Shown here: positions 36,046 through 44,660 of the stretch, piece after piece
Numbering within the stretch: position 1 is the stretch's first letter
How the letters are laid out: each line of letters opens with the position of its first letter
From: Psychrobacillus sp. OK032
Lineage (GTDB): Bacteria > Bacillota > Bacilli > Bacillales_A > Planococcaceae
Direction of reading: 5' to 3'
Length of the DNA: 64,000 nucleotides
Assembly: GCF_900111345.1 (NCBI RefSeq)
Contig: NZ_FOGY01000006.1
Location: 186,001 to 250,000 of the forward strand
Position numbers and translations under genes: made by a program
Notes under the pieces: model-generated
Told to the model about the DNA's origin: nothing
The model's database searches: none
The model's input: only the letters and a program-made list of their open reading frames with translations

Positions 36046-36705
36046 ATGAAGCAGGAAAAGGCAATCATTGTGTTTAGCGGAGGACAGGACAGTACGACTT
36101 GTCTATTCTGGGCAAAAGAACGTTTTAAAGAGATTGAGGCCGTGACTTTTGATTATGGGCAAAGGCATAGCCTTGAAATTGAATGTGCGAAAGAGATAAC
36201 AGAAGAGCTCGGTATTAAGCATCATATTTTGGATATGTCGCTTTTGAATCAGCTTGCACCGAATGCATTAACTCGAGATGACATCGAGGTAGAAGACGGA
36301 GAAGAAGGTGAGCTGCCATCGACTTTTGTGCCCGGGAGAAATCTACTCTTTCTTTCATTTGCCGGAGTTTTAGCGAGCCAAGTAGGAGCCAAGCATATTG
36401 TGACTGGGGTTTGTGAAACAGATTTTAGCGGATATCCCGATTGCCGAGATATTTTTGTTAAATCCTTAAACGTAACATTAAATTTAACAATGGATGATAC
36501 CTTTGTAATTGATACGCCACTTATGTGGCTGACAAAGGCACAAACATGGGAGCTTGCTGATAGCCTTGGTGCACTTGAGTTCGTTCGAGAAAAAACGCTG
36601 ACCTGCTATAACGGTGTCATTGCAGATGGCTGTGGGGAATGCCCGGCATGCAAGCTGAGAAATAGAGGGCTTGAAGAATATTTAAACTTCAAGAAGGAGT
36701 CCTGA
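36046..36705 (+). CDS. queC: 7-cyano-7-deazaguanine synthase
   Basis: QueC makes preQ0 from 7-carboxy-7-deazaguanine with ammonia and [14 protein letters not shown] is the PP-loop, and [13 protein letters not shown] and [15 protein letters not shown] are family motifs. The zinc site is [20 protein letters not shown] start it at ATG 36046 with AAGGGAG upstream, because an in-frame ATG-like extension begins inside the riboswitch terminator. queD follows 3 bases later. Confidence 0.95.
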   Translation: MKQEKAIIVFSGGQDSTTCLFWAKERFKEIEAVTFDYGQRHSLEIECAKEITEELGIKHHILDMSLLNQLAPNALTRDDIEVEDGEEGELPSTFVPGRNLLFLSFAGVLASQVGAKHIVTGVCETDFSGYPDCRDIFVKSLNVTLNLTMDDTFVIDTPLMWLTKAQTWELADSLGALEFVREKTLTCYNGVIADGCGECPACKLRNRGLEEYLNFKKES

Positions 36706-36708
36706 GGC

Positions 36709-37182
36709 ATGACCGATTTTAGAATTGTCGATAAGCTTCAAAAAATAGATGTAGATATACAAAGTAATCAATTAAAGCATCATTCCAAACGTGTTCTCGT
36801 GAGCAAAGAATTTACTTTCGATGCTGCCCATCATTTACATAACTATGAAGGGAAATGTAAAAATCTGCACGGTCATACGTATCGTGCCGTATTAGGATTG
36901 AGTGGATACACGGATGAACGCGGTTTGATGATTGATTTTGGCGATATAAAAGAAATATGGAAACAAAAAATAGAGATTTATTTAGATCATCGTTATTTAA
37001 ATGAAACCCTTCCACCGATGAATACAACGGCAGAAAATATCGTTGTCTGGATTTACGAAAAGTTAGCTAAAGCCCTACTTGATGAACAACGATATAACGG
37101 GGCGCGTGTAGAATTTATCAAACTGTATGAAACTCCGACTAGCTATGCTGAAGCGAGAAGGGAGTGGATGGAAGTTGAGTAA
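36709..37182 (+). CDS. queD: 6-carboxy-5,6,7,8-tetrahydropterin synthase
   Basis: QueD converts dihydroneopterin triphosphate to the carboxypterin used by QueE. Zinc ligands appear in FDAAHHLHNYEGKCKNLHGHTY with the catalytic Cys. LMIDFGDIK and LDHRYLNE follow. At 157 residues it is slightly longer than the minimal enzyme because of an N-terminal extension of about 25 residues. queE begins within its last codons. Confidence 0.93.
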   Translation: MTDFRIVDKLQKIDVDIQSNQLKHHSKRVLVSKEFTFDAAHHLHNYEGKCKNLHGHTYRAVLGLSGYTDERGLMIDFGDIKEIWKQKIEIYLDHRYLNETLPPMNTTAENIVVWIYEKLAKALLDEQRYNGARVEFIKLYETPTSYAEARREWMEVE

Positions 37183-37903
37183 GGTACCTGTTATGGAGAT
37201 TTTTGGACCGACGATTCAAGGTGAGGGAATGGTAGTAGGACAGAAGACAATGTTTGTTCGAACTGCAGGCTGTGACTATTCTTGTTCTTGGTGTGATTCA
37301 TCGTTTACATGGGATGGTAGCGGCAAGCATCTAATTGTACAAATGACTGCAGAAGAGATTTGGTCTGAATTAAAACGCCTTGGAGGCAATGGTTTTTCCT
37401 ATGTTACGCTCTCTGGTGGGAATCCTGCTCTTCTTCGAAATTTGGAATCAGTTATTGCTATTTTAAAAGAAAACGATATAAAGATAGGAGTGGAGACACA
37501 AGGAAGCAAATGGCAGGAATGGCTGCATGATATCGATGAACTGACGATTTCACCAAAGCCTCCTAGTTCCGGAATGCTCACGGATTTTACCGTGCTCACT
37601 GATATCTTAGGTAAACTTAAAAATCGAAACAGCGAGCAGCATATCTCTCTCAAAATAGTTGTATTCGATCAAGCGGATTATGAGTATGCGAAGCAAGTTC
37701 ACCTTCGATACCCAACAATCCCATTTTATCTCCAGGTCGGTAATGATGATATTACGGCGACTGACAATCCACGGCTAGTCAACCATTTATTAGAGAAGTA
37801 CGAAGAGCTGATCGACTGGGTGATTGCAGATGAGGAATTAAGAGATGTCAAAGTACTACCACAGCTGCACGCTCTCGTTTGGGGAAATAAAAGAGGCGTA
37901 TAG
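37175..37903 (+). CDS. queE: 7-carboxy-7-deazaguanine synthase (radical SAM)
   Basis: QueE rearranges carboxytetrahydropterin to carboxydeazaguanine with S-adenosylmethionine and an iron-sulfur cluster. The cluster motif is CDYSCSWC, preceded by IFGPTIQGEGM and followed by LSGGNPAL. I start it at TTG 37175 (SKVPVMEIFGP), which overlaps the queD stop by 8 bases and has GGGAG 10 bases upstream; the ATG at 37199 region is too far inside the conserved N-terminus. It is coupled to queD. Confidence 0.92.
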   Translation: MSKVPVMEIFGPTIQGEGMVVGQKTMFVRTAGCDYSCSWCDSSFTWDGSGKHLIVQMTAEEIWSELKRLGGNGFSYVTLSGGNPALLRNLESVIAILKENDIKIGVETQGSKWQEWLHDIDELTISPKPPSSGMLTDFTVLTDILGKLKNRNSEQHISLKIVVFDQADYEYAKQVHLRYPTIPFYLQVGNDDITATDNPRLVNHLLEKYEELIDWVIADEELRDVKVLPQLHALVWGNKRGV

Positions 37904-37933
37904 CCACAAAATAATTGTTTGAGGAGTAACATC

Positions 37934-38473
37934 ATGAGAATTTTATTTTATTTATTATCTATTGTCACCGCAAATGTGGTAACCGCAGCATTTGCGCCAT
38001 TGCAATTTGGAATGTTTATCGTCCCTATGGGAACTCTTTTGATCGGAGCGACCTTCATTTTCCGCGATCTTGTACAAAATAAATACGGAAGGTCAAAGAC
38101 GTATTTATTTATTGTTTTAGCTTTGGCCCTATCCGCATTGGTTTCATCCATGCTTGGGGACACGCTATTAATAGTGCTGGCATCCGCACTGTCATTTGTT
38201 ATTGCTGAAACAGCTGATACCGAGATCTATACGAGGTTAAAACTACCAATGGCATGGCGTGTGTTCTATAGCGGTATTGTTGGAGGGTTTCTAGATTCTG
38301 CGATTTTCGTAGTAATTGGCTTAAGTCCACTTGGTGCCAATTTTCTTCCTTGGGAAGCTGTGCCATTCGCTATTTTGGGACAAATTATCGTGAAGACGGT
38401 TATCCAAATGTTTGGTGCACTGATTTTGAATCAGGTTTATGTACGTAAGGAAAGAAGCCTTATTTCGGAATAA
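37934..38473 (+). CDS. yhhQ: VUT/YhhQ-family queuosine precursor transporter
   Basis: This 179-residue membrane protein has about five or six hydrophobic helices and the family segments ANVVTAAFAP, TFIFRDLVQNKYGR and an ADTEIYTRLK-like turn. YhhQ proteins import preQ0 or preQ1. Its place behind queCDE under a preQ1 riboswitch supports salvage. ATG 37934 has GAGGAG 7 bases upstream. The organism can therefore probably both make and import queuosine precursors. Confidence 0.85.
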   Translation: MRILFYLLSIVTANVVTAAFAPLQFGMFIVPMGTLLIGATFIFRDLVQNKYGRSKTYLFIVLALALSALVSSMLGDTLLIVLASALSFVIAETADTEIYTRLKLPMAWRVFYSGIVGGFLDSAIFVVIGLSPLGANFLPWEAVPFAILGQIIVKTVIQMFGALILNQVYVRKERSLISE

Positions 38474-38497
38474 CCCTAATTACTAGCGTATAAAAAT

Positions 38498-38539
38498 AGC
38501 CCTCCAATTAATCGAAAGTTTTCGATACATTGGAGGGCT
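38498..38539. terminator. Terminator between yhhQ and the convergent small gene
   Basis: AGCCCTCCAAT pairs with ATTGGAGGGCT around an inner ATCGAAA/TTTTCGAT stem. A T-run lies on the minus-strand side. Confidence 0.85.
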
Positions 38540-38558
38540 TCCCTAGTGATACTTGAAA

Positions 38559-38870
38559 TTATTTCGAAAAATAACCTGTAAATAGCTTATAAGAAAGGAG
38601 CCCAGCAATAAGAACAAGCGCTCTTTTGAAATTTTTAACGGAGATTCGTTTTTCTGTATCTATGTCTTTTTCTTTTTCGTTATTTGCCATGAGCATAGCG
38701 GCAAGTAAAATGATGACAGGGGGCATCGTTATCATAATGAACGGTTCGATAATAATTGATAAGAAGGGAATCATCATATCTTTTTCGTCTAGATAGAAAT
38801 AAGTGGAAATAGCCGCAATTGCTGCACTACCTAAACTAACTACGATCCATTTAGCAGTTGAATAATTTAT
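38559..38870 (-). CDS. Small membrane protein of unknown function, apparent ATA start
   Basis: The frame encodes about 103 residues with two hydrophobic segments in the N-terminal half (WIVVSLGSAAIAAISTYF and FLSIIIEPFIMITMPPVIILLAA), a charged middle (NNEKEKDIDTEK) and a third hydrophobic stretch (RALVLIAGLLSYKLF). A textbook AAAGGAGG lies 8 bases before an in-frame ATA (38868-38870). No ATG, GTG or TTG stands there; the first ATG is at 38777, inside the second segment and without a ribosome binding site. Either ATA is used, or the start codon has mutated. I do not recognise the family. Confidence 0.5.
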   Translation of the reverse strand: MNYSTAKWIVVSLGSAAIAAISTYFYLDEKDMMIPFLSIIIEPFIMITMPPVIILLAAMLMANNEKEKDIDTEKRISVKNFKRALVLIAGLLSYKLFTGYFSK

Positions 38871-38972
38871 AGTTGAATCCTCCTTTATTTGTCATTCATA
38901 ATATAATGCCTTTGTTAGCGTGGTAATTGGATACTTTTTTAAAAAGCCCTTGTGTAAGGAACAATTCACATT

Positions 38973-39629
38973 TTACTTAGATTCGATAGCATCTAATATT
39001 GTTTTAAAACTACTTTCAATATGGATTCTCATTTCTTTTTCCGCTAAATTGGCGTCTTGATTTTTAATGGCAATAAATATCTTTTCATGATCTTCTACAA
39101 AATCACTAAAATCACTCAAATGTTCTTTTAATATCCGTGTTCTAATAAATAATATTTTAGTTTTAATAGTATCGCAGATTTTTATCAGTTGTTCATTATT
39201 GGATGCTGTTTGAATGATATCGTGAAAAGCTTGGTTAAGAATGGTCAAATTTTTCTTATTGTTGTCTTTCAATGCTTGCTTTGAATCTGAAATCACTTTT
39301 TCTAGCTGCACTATTTCATTTGAAGAAATACGTTGAGTAGCTAACTTCGCGGCTAAAGACTCAATACTTATTCTACATTCATATACATCTGAGATTTCTT
39401 TTTTGTCTGGTTTGTAAATAGATATAATTTTGTCATTTCTTATTAGTAGACCATCTTTTAATAGCATTTGAAATGCTTCTCTAATAGTTCCTCTACTTAC
39501 CCCTAGCTGCTCGGCTATTCTCGTTTCAATTATTCTTTCACCTGGAAGAATGTCACCATTCATAATTTGTTCTTTAATTATATTATAAACCTGGTTATGC
39601 AACAGATCCGTTTTTTGTATTTTTCTCAT
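38973..39629 (-). CDS. GntR-family (FadR/FCD type) transcriptional regulator
   Basis: The N-terminal winged helix (LLHNQVYNIIKEQIMNGDIL, PGERIIETRIAEQLGVSRGTIREAFQMLLKDGLL) is followed by an FCD effector domain of helices with the usual metal-binding residues (E..RISIES, and His in NQAFHDII and VEDHEKIF). I start it at ATG 39629 (MRKIQK), behind GGAGG, rather than at an upstream start in the same frame. It is divergent from the CoA-transferase operon and probably represses it through the palindrome on that promoter. The effector is likely a carboxylate from the pathway. Confidence 0.88.
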   Translation of the reverse strand: MRKIQKTDLLHNQVYNIIKEQIMNGDILPGERIIETRIAEQLGVSRGTIREAFQMLLKDGLLIRNDKIISIYKPDKKEISDVYECRISIESLAAKLATQRISSNEIVQLEKVISDSKQALKDNNKKNLTILNQAFHDIIQTASNNEQLIKICDTIKTKILFIRTRILKEHLSDFSDFVEDHEKIFIAIKNQDANLAEKEMRIHIESSFKTILDAIESK

Positions 39630-39731
39630 ATGGGCCTCCAATTCACCTCTAATTATTCTTATTATACATATAGGCAATAAGCTAAACCAATATAGCAATC
39701 ACTTAGATATTACATCCATTCACGGTAGACC

Positions 39732-39769
39732 GTCAACGGTTGACAAAGGATATAGGGTTAGTGTATTAT
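39732..39769 (+). promoter_or_regulatory. Catabolic operon promoter with GntR-type operator
   Basis: TTGACA (39740-39745) and TATTAT (39764-39769) have an 18-base spacer. GTCAACGGTTGAC (39732-39744), a perfect inverted repeat around one base, overlaps the -35. Binding there would block RNA polymerase. Confidence 0.75.
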
Positions 39770-39792
39770 TCAAATTATCCAAAAATTATAAA

Positions 39793-39806
39793 TAAAAGCG
39801 CTTTCA
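39793..39806 (+). promoter_or_regulatory. Candidate cre site (CcpA)
   Basis: TAAAAGCGCTTTCA matches the catabolite-response consensus TGWAARCGYTWNCA at all but one key position. It lies 24 bases after the -10, where CcpA would act as a roadblock. Confidence 0.6.
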
Positions 39807-39830
39807 AAATGATTGTGAAGAGGTGGAATT

Positions 39831-41042
39831 ATGAACCAAAAGAAAAAAATGGGTGCACTAGAAGGAATAAAAGTTTTAGAATTGGGGTCTCTCATCGCAG
39901 GACCTTTTGCCGGTAGATTATTTGCAGACTTTGGAGCAGAAGTTATTAAAGTTGAACCACCTAAAAAAGGGGATCCAATTAGAAAATGGAGGGTTTTACA
40001 CGAAGGTACTTCCTTATGGTGGTATGTACAATCTCGAAATAAACAAAGTGTAACCCTAGATTTACGAACAGAAGAAGCTCAAGAAATAATAAAAAAATTA
40101 GCTAAAGAAGTAGATGTTATTATTGAAAATTTTAAACCTGGAACTTTAGAAAGCTGGGGAATTGGTTATGAAACTTTAAAAGAAATAAATCCAAAAATTA
40201 TTATGGTAAGAGTATCTGGATATGGACAAGATGGGCCGTATAAAAACAAACCTGGATTTGGAAGTATTGGTGAAGCGATGGGAGGAATTCGTTATTTAAC
40301 AGGTCATGAAGATAGACCACCTACACGAGTGGGAATTAGCTTAGGTGATTCCGTAGCTGCTTTATATGCTGTTATTGGGGCACTAATGGCTATTTATCAT
40401 CGTGATGTTAAGGGAGGAGATGGACAATTTATAGATGTAGCTCTATATGAAGCTATATTTAGTTTGATGGAGAGTACAGTCCCTGAATATGATCAATTTG
40501 GGATAGTACGGGAACGTTCCGGAAGTACATTACCAGGTATAGCGCCTTCTAATAGTTACTTGTGTAAAGATGGTAAATATGTAGTCATAGGAGCAAATGG
40601 CGATGGAATATTTAAAAGACTCATGACTGCGATTGAAAGACTGGATCTGTGTAATGATCCAAAATATGAGACTAACGATGGGCGTGTTAAACATTCGGAA
40701 TATCTAGATTCAATTATAGAATCTTGGACTAAACAGCACTCGTTAGAAGATGCGTTAGTTATTTTAGATAAAAATAGCATTCCAGCAGGAGCAATTTATA
40801 GTGTCAGTGACATTATGGAAGACCCACATTACTTAGCTAGAGATATGATTTGCGATTTAGAAGTAGAGAATTTAGGAACGCTAAAAGTGCCTGGTATAGT
40901 ACCAAAACTAAGCGAAACACCTGGGAGTATTAAATGGGCTGGTCCAACGCTAGGTAAACATACAGAACAAGTTTTAAAGAGTATACCAGGTTTTGACGAT
41001 GAGTATGTGCAAGAATTAAAAAGCAAAGGCATTATAGAATAA
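39831..41042 (+). CDS. CaiB/BaiF (type III) CoA-transferase 1
   Basis: Family III CoA-transferases pass CoA between carboxylic acids by way of an aspartyl-CoA enzyme intermediate. The 403 residues show LEGIKVLELGSLIAGPFAGRLFADFGAEVIKVE, the QSRNKQSVTLDL segment, ENFKPG, VSGYGQDGPY and LYAVIGALMAIYHRD. The substrate cannot be read from the sequence. A second, dissimilar member lies three genes downstream. In Chloroflexus such a pair forms a heteromeric succinyl-CoA:malate/citramalate transferase, which may be a model here. It is the first gene of the operon. Confidence 0.88.
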   Translation: MNQKKKMGALEGIKVLELGSLIAGPFAGRLFADFGAEVIKVEPPKKGDPIRKWRVLHEGTSLWWYVQSRNKQSVTLDLRTEEAQEIIKKLAKEVDVIIENFKPGTLESWGIGYETLKEINPKIIMVRVSGYGQDGPYKNKPGFGSIGEAMGGIRYLTGHEDRPPTRVGISLGDSVAALYAVIGALMAIYHRDVKGGDGQFIDVALYEAIFSLMESTVPEYDQFGIVRERSGSTLPGIAPSNSYLCKDGKYVVIGANGDGIFKRLMTAIERLDLCNDPKYETNDGRVKHSEYLDSIIESWTKQHSLEDALVILDKNSIPAGAIYSVSDIMEDPHYLARDMICDLEVENLGTLKVPGIVPKLSETPGSIKWAGPTLGKHTEQVLKSIPGFDDEYVQELKSKGIIE

Positions 41043-41061
41043 TAGACTATGAGGTGAGTAT

Positions 41062-41958
41062 ATGAATATTCCAAAGTTTGTTGAAATAATAGAAGTTGGA
41101 CCTAGAGATGGAATACAAAATGAGAAAGTAATGATTCCTACAGAAAGTAAAATAGAACTAATAAATTTACTTAGCACAACAGGAATTAAAAGAATGGAAG
41201 TTACTTCTTTTGTATCTCCTAAACATGTTCCACAAATGGCCGATTCGGCGGAAGTTTTTAAAAACATACAAAAAGATAATGGTGTGCAGCAAATGGCTTT
41301 AATACCGAATCTTAGGGGTTATCAAATAGCAGAAGAAATAGGTGTAAATGATATTGCTTTGTTTGTAGCTGCAAGTGAAACGTTCAATAATAAAAACGTA
41401 CGGATGTCTGTTTCGGAATCCATTTCACAATTATCGAAAGTAATTGAACGTGCTAAAGAACAACAAAAATTTATCCGATTTGATATTTCAACAGCATTTT
41501 ATTGTCCGTTTGAGGGGTATGTACCTATAGAGAATGTACTTAGAGTAGTTGATCTGTTAGAAAGCTTTTCGGTAGATGAAATTGTTTTATGCGATACAGT
41601 TGGAAAAGCGAATCCAAAACAAGTATTTGAATTATTTTCTACTGTGTTAGATAAGTCACCAAAGGCTAAAATCACAGCACATTTTCATGATACTTATGGA
41701 TTGTCAAAAGCTAACGCATTAGCGGCTTTACAAGCTGGAATAGCATCTTTTGACACTTCTATTGGAGGTCTAGGGGGATGTCCTTTCGCTCCAGGAGCAG
41801 CTGGTAATGATTCAACGGAAGACTTTGTGTTTATGCTTCATGAAATGGGAATTGAGACAGGAATTGATCTTTCTAAATTGATGGAATGTGTAGAGTTAAT
41901 TAAAAGTTTTACAGCAAGAGACTTAACGGGACATCTACATAAAATTAAAAATATATGA
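41062..41958 (+). CDS. Hydroxymethylglutaryl-CoA lyase family protein
   Basis: The enzyme splits 3-hydroxy-3-methylglutaryl-CoA to acetoacetate and acetyl-CoA. The 298 residues carry IIEVGPRDGIQNEK, KRMEVTSFVSPKHVPQMAD, the metal ligands HFHDTYG, and GLGGCPFAPGAAGN with the catalytic Cys. Some family members accept other 3-hydroxy-3-methyl acyl-CoAs. It follows the CoA-transferase by 19 bases, which suggests it consumes a CoA ester made by that enzyme. Confidence 0.88.
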   Translation: MNIPKFVEIIEVGPRDGIQNEKVMIPTESKIELINLLSTTGIKRMEVTSFVSPKHVPQMADSAEVFKNIQKDNGVQQMALIPNLRGYQIAEEIGVNDIALFVAASETFNNKNVRMSVSESISQLSKVIERAKEQQKFIRFDISTAFYCPFEGYVPIENVLRVVDLLESFSVDEIVLCDTVGKANPKQVFELFSTVLDKSPKAKITAHFHDTYGLSKANALAALQAGIASFDTSIGGLGGCPFAPGAAGNDSTEDFVFMLHEMGIETGIDLSKLMECVELIKSFTARDLTGHLHKIKNI

Positions 41959-42024
41959 ACATAAAATAATAAATATAAAAATAACTTGGGATGGGTTGTT
42001 TTCATATACAAGGGGGATTTGTTT

Positions 42025-43326
42025 ATGGCTATTTTGGGCTTTCTTATGATTGGCGTATTTTTATTGTTGGTAATGACTAACCGAATATCCGTACTAATAG
42101 CATTTATTATTATACCTATTGTTTTCGCAATTATAGCTGGTTTTGGAATGGAAATGGGAGATATGATGCTAGCCGGTATCATAAAGGTTGCACCTACGGC
42201 AATAATGATAGGTTTCTCTATTTTATATTTTGGTTTAATGATAGATAAAGGTCTGTTTGATCCAATGATTTCAACCCTGTTGAGATTTGCAAAAGGCGAT
42301 CCATTAAAAATCGTAGTGGCAACAGCTATTATTACGTTAATTGTTGCTTTAGATGGCGATGGTTCTGCTACTTTTATGATCACGATAACAGCTTTACTAC
42401 CAGTATATAAGCGTTTAAAAATGAATGTAGTCGTTTTGGTTGGTGTCGTAGCTTTAGGGGCCGGGGTAATGAATATTATTCCTTGGGGAGGCCCTTTAGC
42501 AAGGGCATTGGTAACTTTAGATGCGGAGGCTTCCGAACTATTTAATCCTTTAATTATTCCAATGTTAGCGGGAATGATTTGGGTAGTGTTTGTAGCTTTC
42601 CTATTTGGGAAAAAAGAGAGGAAAAGACTTGGAATGCTTAGTTTTAATGGCCAAGTTTATGCAGAACTTGCTGCTAGTTTAGAAACCGAAACAATAAAAG
42701 TGAGGCTTCCAAAACTCTTTTGGTTTAATTTAATATTAACTGTTTTATTGATAACTATATTAATTATGGATATTATTCCAACATCCATTTTATTCATGAT
42801 AGCTTTTGCAATTGCACTGTTAGTAAACTGTAGAGATGTGAAATCTCAGCAAGAACAATTTGCATCACATGCTACTAGTATGGTTTCTGTAGTATCGACA
42901 ATATTTGCAGCGGGTATATTTACAGGTATTTTAACTGGAACGAAAATGATAGAAGCGATGGCTTCGACAACTGTATCTATTATTCCCGATTGGTTAGGTA
43001 GTCATTTACCTGTTGTTGTAGCGGTACTGAGCATGCCACTTAGTCTAGTGTTTTCACCGGATGCTTTCTATTATGGCGTTCTTCCAATATTAAGCGAGAC
43101 TGCTGTAAACTTCGGAGTTGATCCATTGGATGTTGGAAAAGCTGCTCTACTAGGTAACGGAACTACAGGATTTTCTTTAAGTCCTTTAAATCCTTCTGTT
43201 TTTGTTTTACTTGGCCTTTCAGGTGTTAGTTTGGGTCAACATCAAAAGCATACTTTTATGTGGGCGTTTGGAAGTACGATTGTAATGACTATCGTTGCGT
43301 TACTTACTGGTGTGATTCCATTATAA
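42025..43326 (+). CDS. CitMHS-family carboxylate transporter
   Basis: This 433-residue membrane protein has about 11-12 hydrophobic segments. AILGFLMIGVFLLLVMTNRI, ALDGDGSATFMI, GGPLARAL and the C-terminal FSPDAFYYGVLPIL followed by GTTGFSLSPLNPSVFVLLGL are marks of citrate-Me2+:H+ symporters. I start it at ATG 42025, behind AAGGGGGAT; the frame is open further upstream without a good ribosome binding site. It probably imports the operon's di- or tricarboxylate substrate. Confidence 0.85.
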   Translation: MAILGFLMIGVFLLLVMTNRISVLIAFIIIPIVFAIIAGFGMEMGDMMLAGIIKVAPTAIMIGFSILYFGLMIDKGLFDPMISTLLRFAKGDPLKIVVATAIITLIVALDGDGSATFMITITALLPVYKRLKMNVVVLVGVVALGAGVMNIIPWGGPLARALVTLDAEASELFNPLIIPMLAGMIWVVFVAFLFGKKERKRLGMLSFNGQVYAELAASLETETIKVRLPKLFWFNLILTVLLITILIMDIIPTSILFMIAFAIALLVNCRDVKSQQEQFASHATSMVSVVSTIFAAGIFTGILTGTKMIEAMASTTVSIIPDWLGSHLPVVVAVLSMPLSLVFSPDAFYYGVLPILSETAVNFGVDPLDVGKAALLGNGTTGFSLSPLNPSVFVLLGLSGVSLGQHQKHTFMWAFGSTIVMTIVALLTGVIPL

Positions 43327-43329
43327 CTT

Positions 43330-43400
43330 CTGCGGAGCTGAACGAAGAGAAGCGGAAGCATTGCTTTTCCTGCGGAGCTGAACGAAGAGAAGCGGAAGCA
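43330..43400. repeat. GC-rich 31-bp direct repeat, two copies
   Basis: A unit beginning CTGCGGAGCTGAACGAAGAG and ending AAGCGGAAGCA occurs at 43330-43360 and again at 43370-43400, 40 bases apart. It fills most of the gap between the transporter and the second CoA-transferase. It contrasts with the AT-rich surroundings and looks like a small dispersed element. Confidence 0.85.
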
Positions 43401-43455
43401 AATTCGACGAGGCATATTTAATTAGGAACAATAAAAGTAACTGGAGGAATTTGAA

Positions 43456-44634
43456 ATGTTACCGTTAGAAGGAATTACGGTCGTATCTGTAGAACAAGCT
43501 GTAGCAGCACCTTTTGCCAGTAGGCAACTAGCTGACTTAGGGGCAAGAGTCATAAAAGTAGAAAGACCAGAAACAGGAGATTTTGCAAGACACTACGATT
43601 CTGAAGTGAAGGGAATGGCTAGTCATTTTGTATGGCTGAATCGTTCAAAAGAATCTATTTCAATCGATTTGAAACACGAGGAAGGTAAGGAAATATTAGA
43701 TAGTTTACTAAGTAAAGCAGACGTGTTTATCCAAAACTTAGCTCCAGGTGCTATGGATCGTTTAGGATTTAATGATTCTGATCTATTAAAAAAGTATCCC
43801 GGGTTAATAATTTGTGGAATATCAGGATATGGTTCTTCAGGACCGTATGCAAATAAGAAAGCATATGACCTATTAATTCAGTGTGAATCAGGGGCTATGG
43901 CCATTACAGGGACAGAAGATACTCCATCGAAATCAGGGGTTGCTATCGCCGATATTGCAACTGGAATGTATGCTTATTCAGGTATTCTAGCTGCATTATT
44001 TGCTCGGCAAAAAGATGGGAAAGGTAAGATATTGGAAGTTTCTATGCTCGAGGCACTTGGTGAATGGATGGGTTTCCCAATGTATTATTCAGAGTATGGA
44101 GAATCCGAACCTAAAAGAACAGGTGCAAGTCATTCTACTATTTACCCTTATGGTCCATTTAAGGTGAAAGATGATAAGTATGTGTTTTTAAGCATACAAA
44201 ATGAGCGGGAATGGAAAAATTTTTGTGAAAAGGTATTAAATATTCCTGAATTAACAACAGATGAAAGATTTAATGTGAATTCTAAAAGATTTAAAAACCA
44301 AGAGTTACTGAAGGAAATAATTGAAGACGAGTTTACCAAGTTTGAATCAGAATATATTATTAACAAACTAGAAGATTCTAAAATTGCTAATGCAAGTTTA
44401 AATACCGTAAAAGATTTCATAGAACACCCTCAACTTAAGGCGAGAAATCGTTGGACCGAAGTCGAATCTCCAGTTGGAAGACTAAAAGCTTTATTGCCAC
44501 CAGTTACGTTTAATGATGTCGAGTATGTCATGAATCCTATACCAACTGTTGGAGAACATACAGAGACTATTTTAACTGAGTTAGGTTGGAAGGAAGAAAC
44601 GATTACTGAATATAAGAAGCGTAATGTTCTTTAA
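43456..44634 (+). CDS. CaiB/BaiF (type III) CoA-transferase 2
   Basis: This 392-residue protein shows the same family pattern as the first gene (LEGITVVSVEQAVAAPFASRQLADLGARVIKVE, LNRSKESISIDL, QNLAPGAMDRLG, CGISGYGSSGPY) but is only distantly similar to it, so it is not a recent duplicate. Homologues next to CitE-like lyases include itaconate and citramalate CoA-transferases. GGAGG precedes ATG 43456, and the CitE-like gene follows 26 bases later. It may act alone or as the second subunit of one enzyme. Confidence 0.88.
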   Translation: MLPLEGITVVSVEQAVAAPFASRQLADLGARVIKVERPETGDFARHYDSEVKGMASHFVWLNRSKESISIDLKHEEGKEILDSLLSKADVFIQNLAPGAMDRLGFNDSDLLKKYPGLIICGISGYGSSGPYANKKAYDLLIQCESGAMAITGTEDTPSKSGVAIADIATGMYAYSGILAALFARQKDGKGKILEVSMLEALGEWMGFPMYYSEYGESEPKRTGASHSTIYPYGPFKVKDDKYVFLSIQNEREWKNFCEKVLNIPELTTDERFNVNSKRFKNQELLKEIIEDEFTKFESEYIINKLEDSKIANASLNTVKDFIEHPQLKARNRWTEVESPVGRLKALLPPVTFNDVEYVMNPIPTVGEHTETILTELGWKEETITEYKKRNVL

Positions 44635-44660
44635 TAGAAGAGTAGATTGGGGGATTGTAA

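Noticed and set aside
41838-42383. Minus-strand frame of 181 codons, Ile- and Lys-rich
   Set aside because: It is the antisense shadow of the HMG-CoA lyase end and the CitMHS transporter start.
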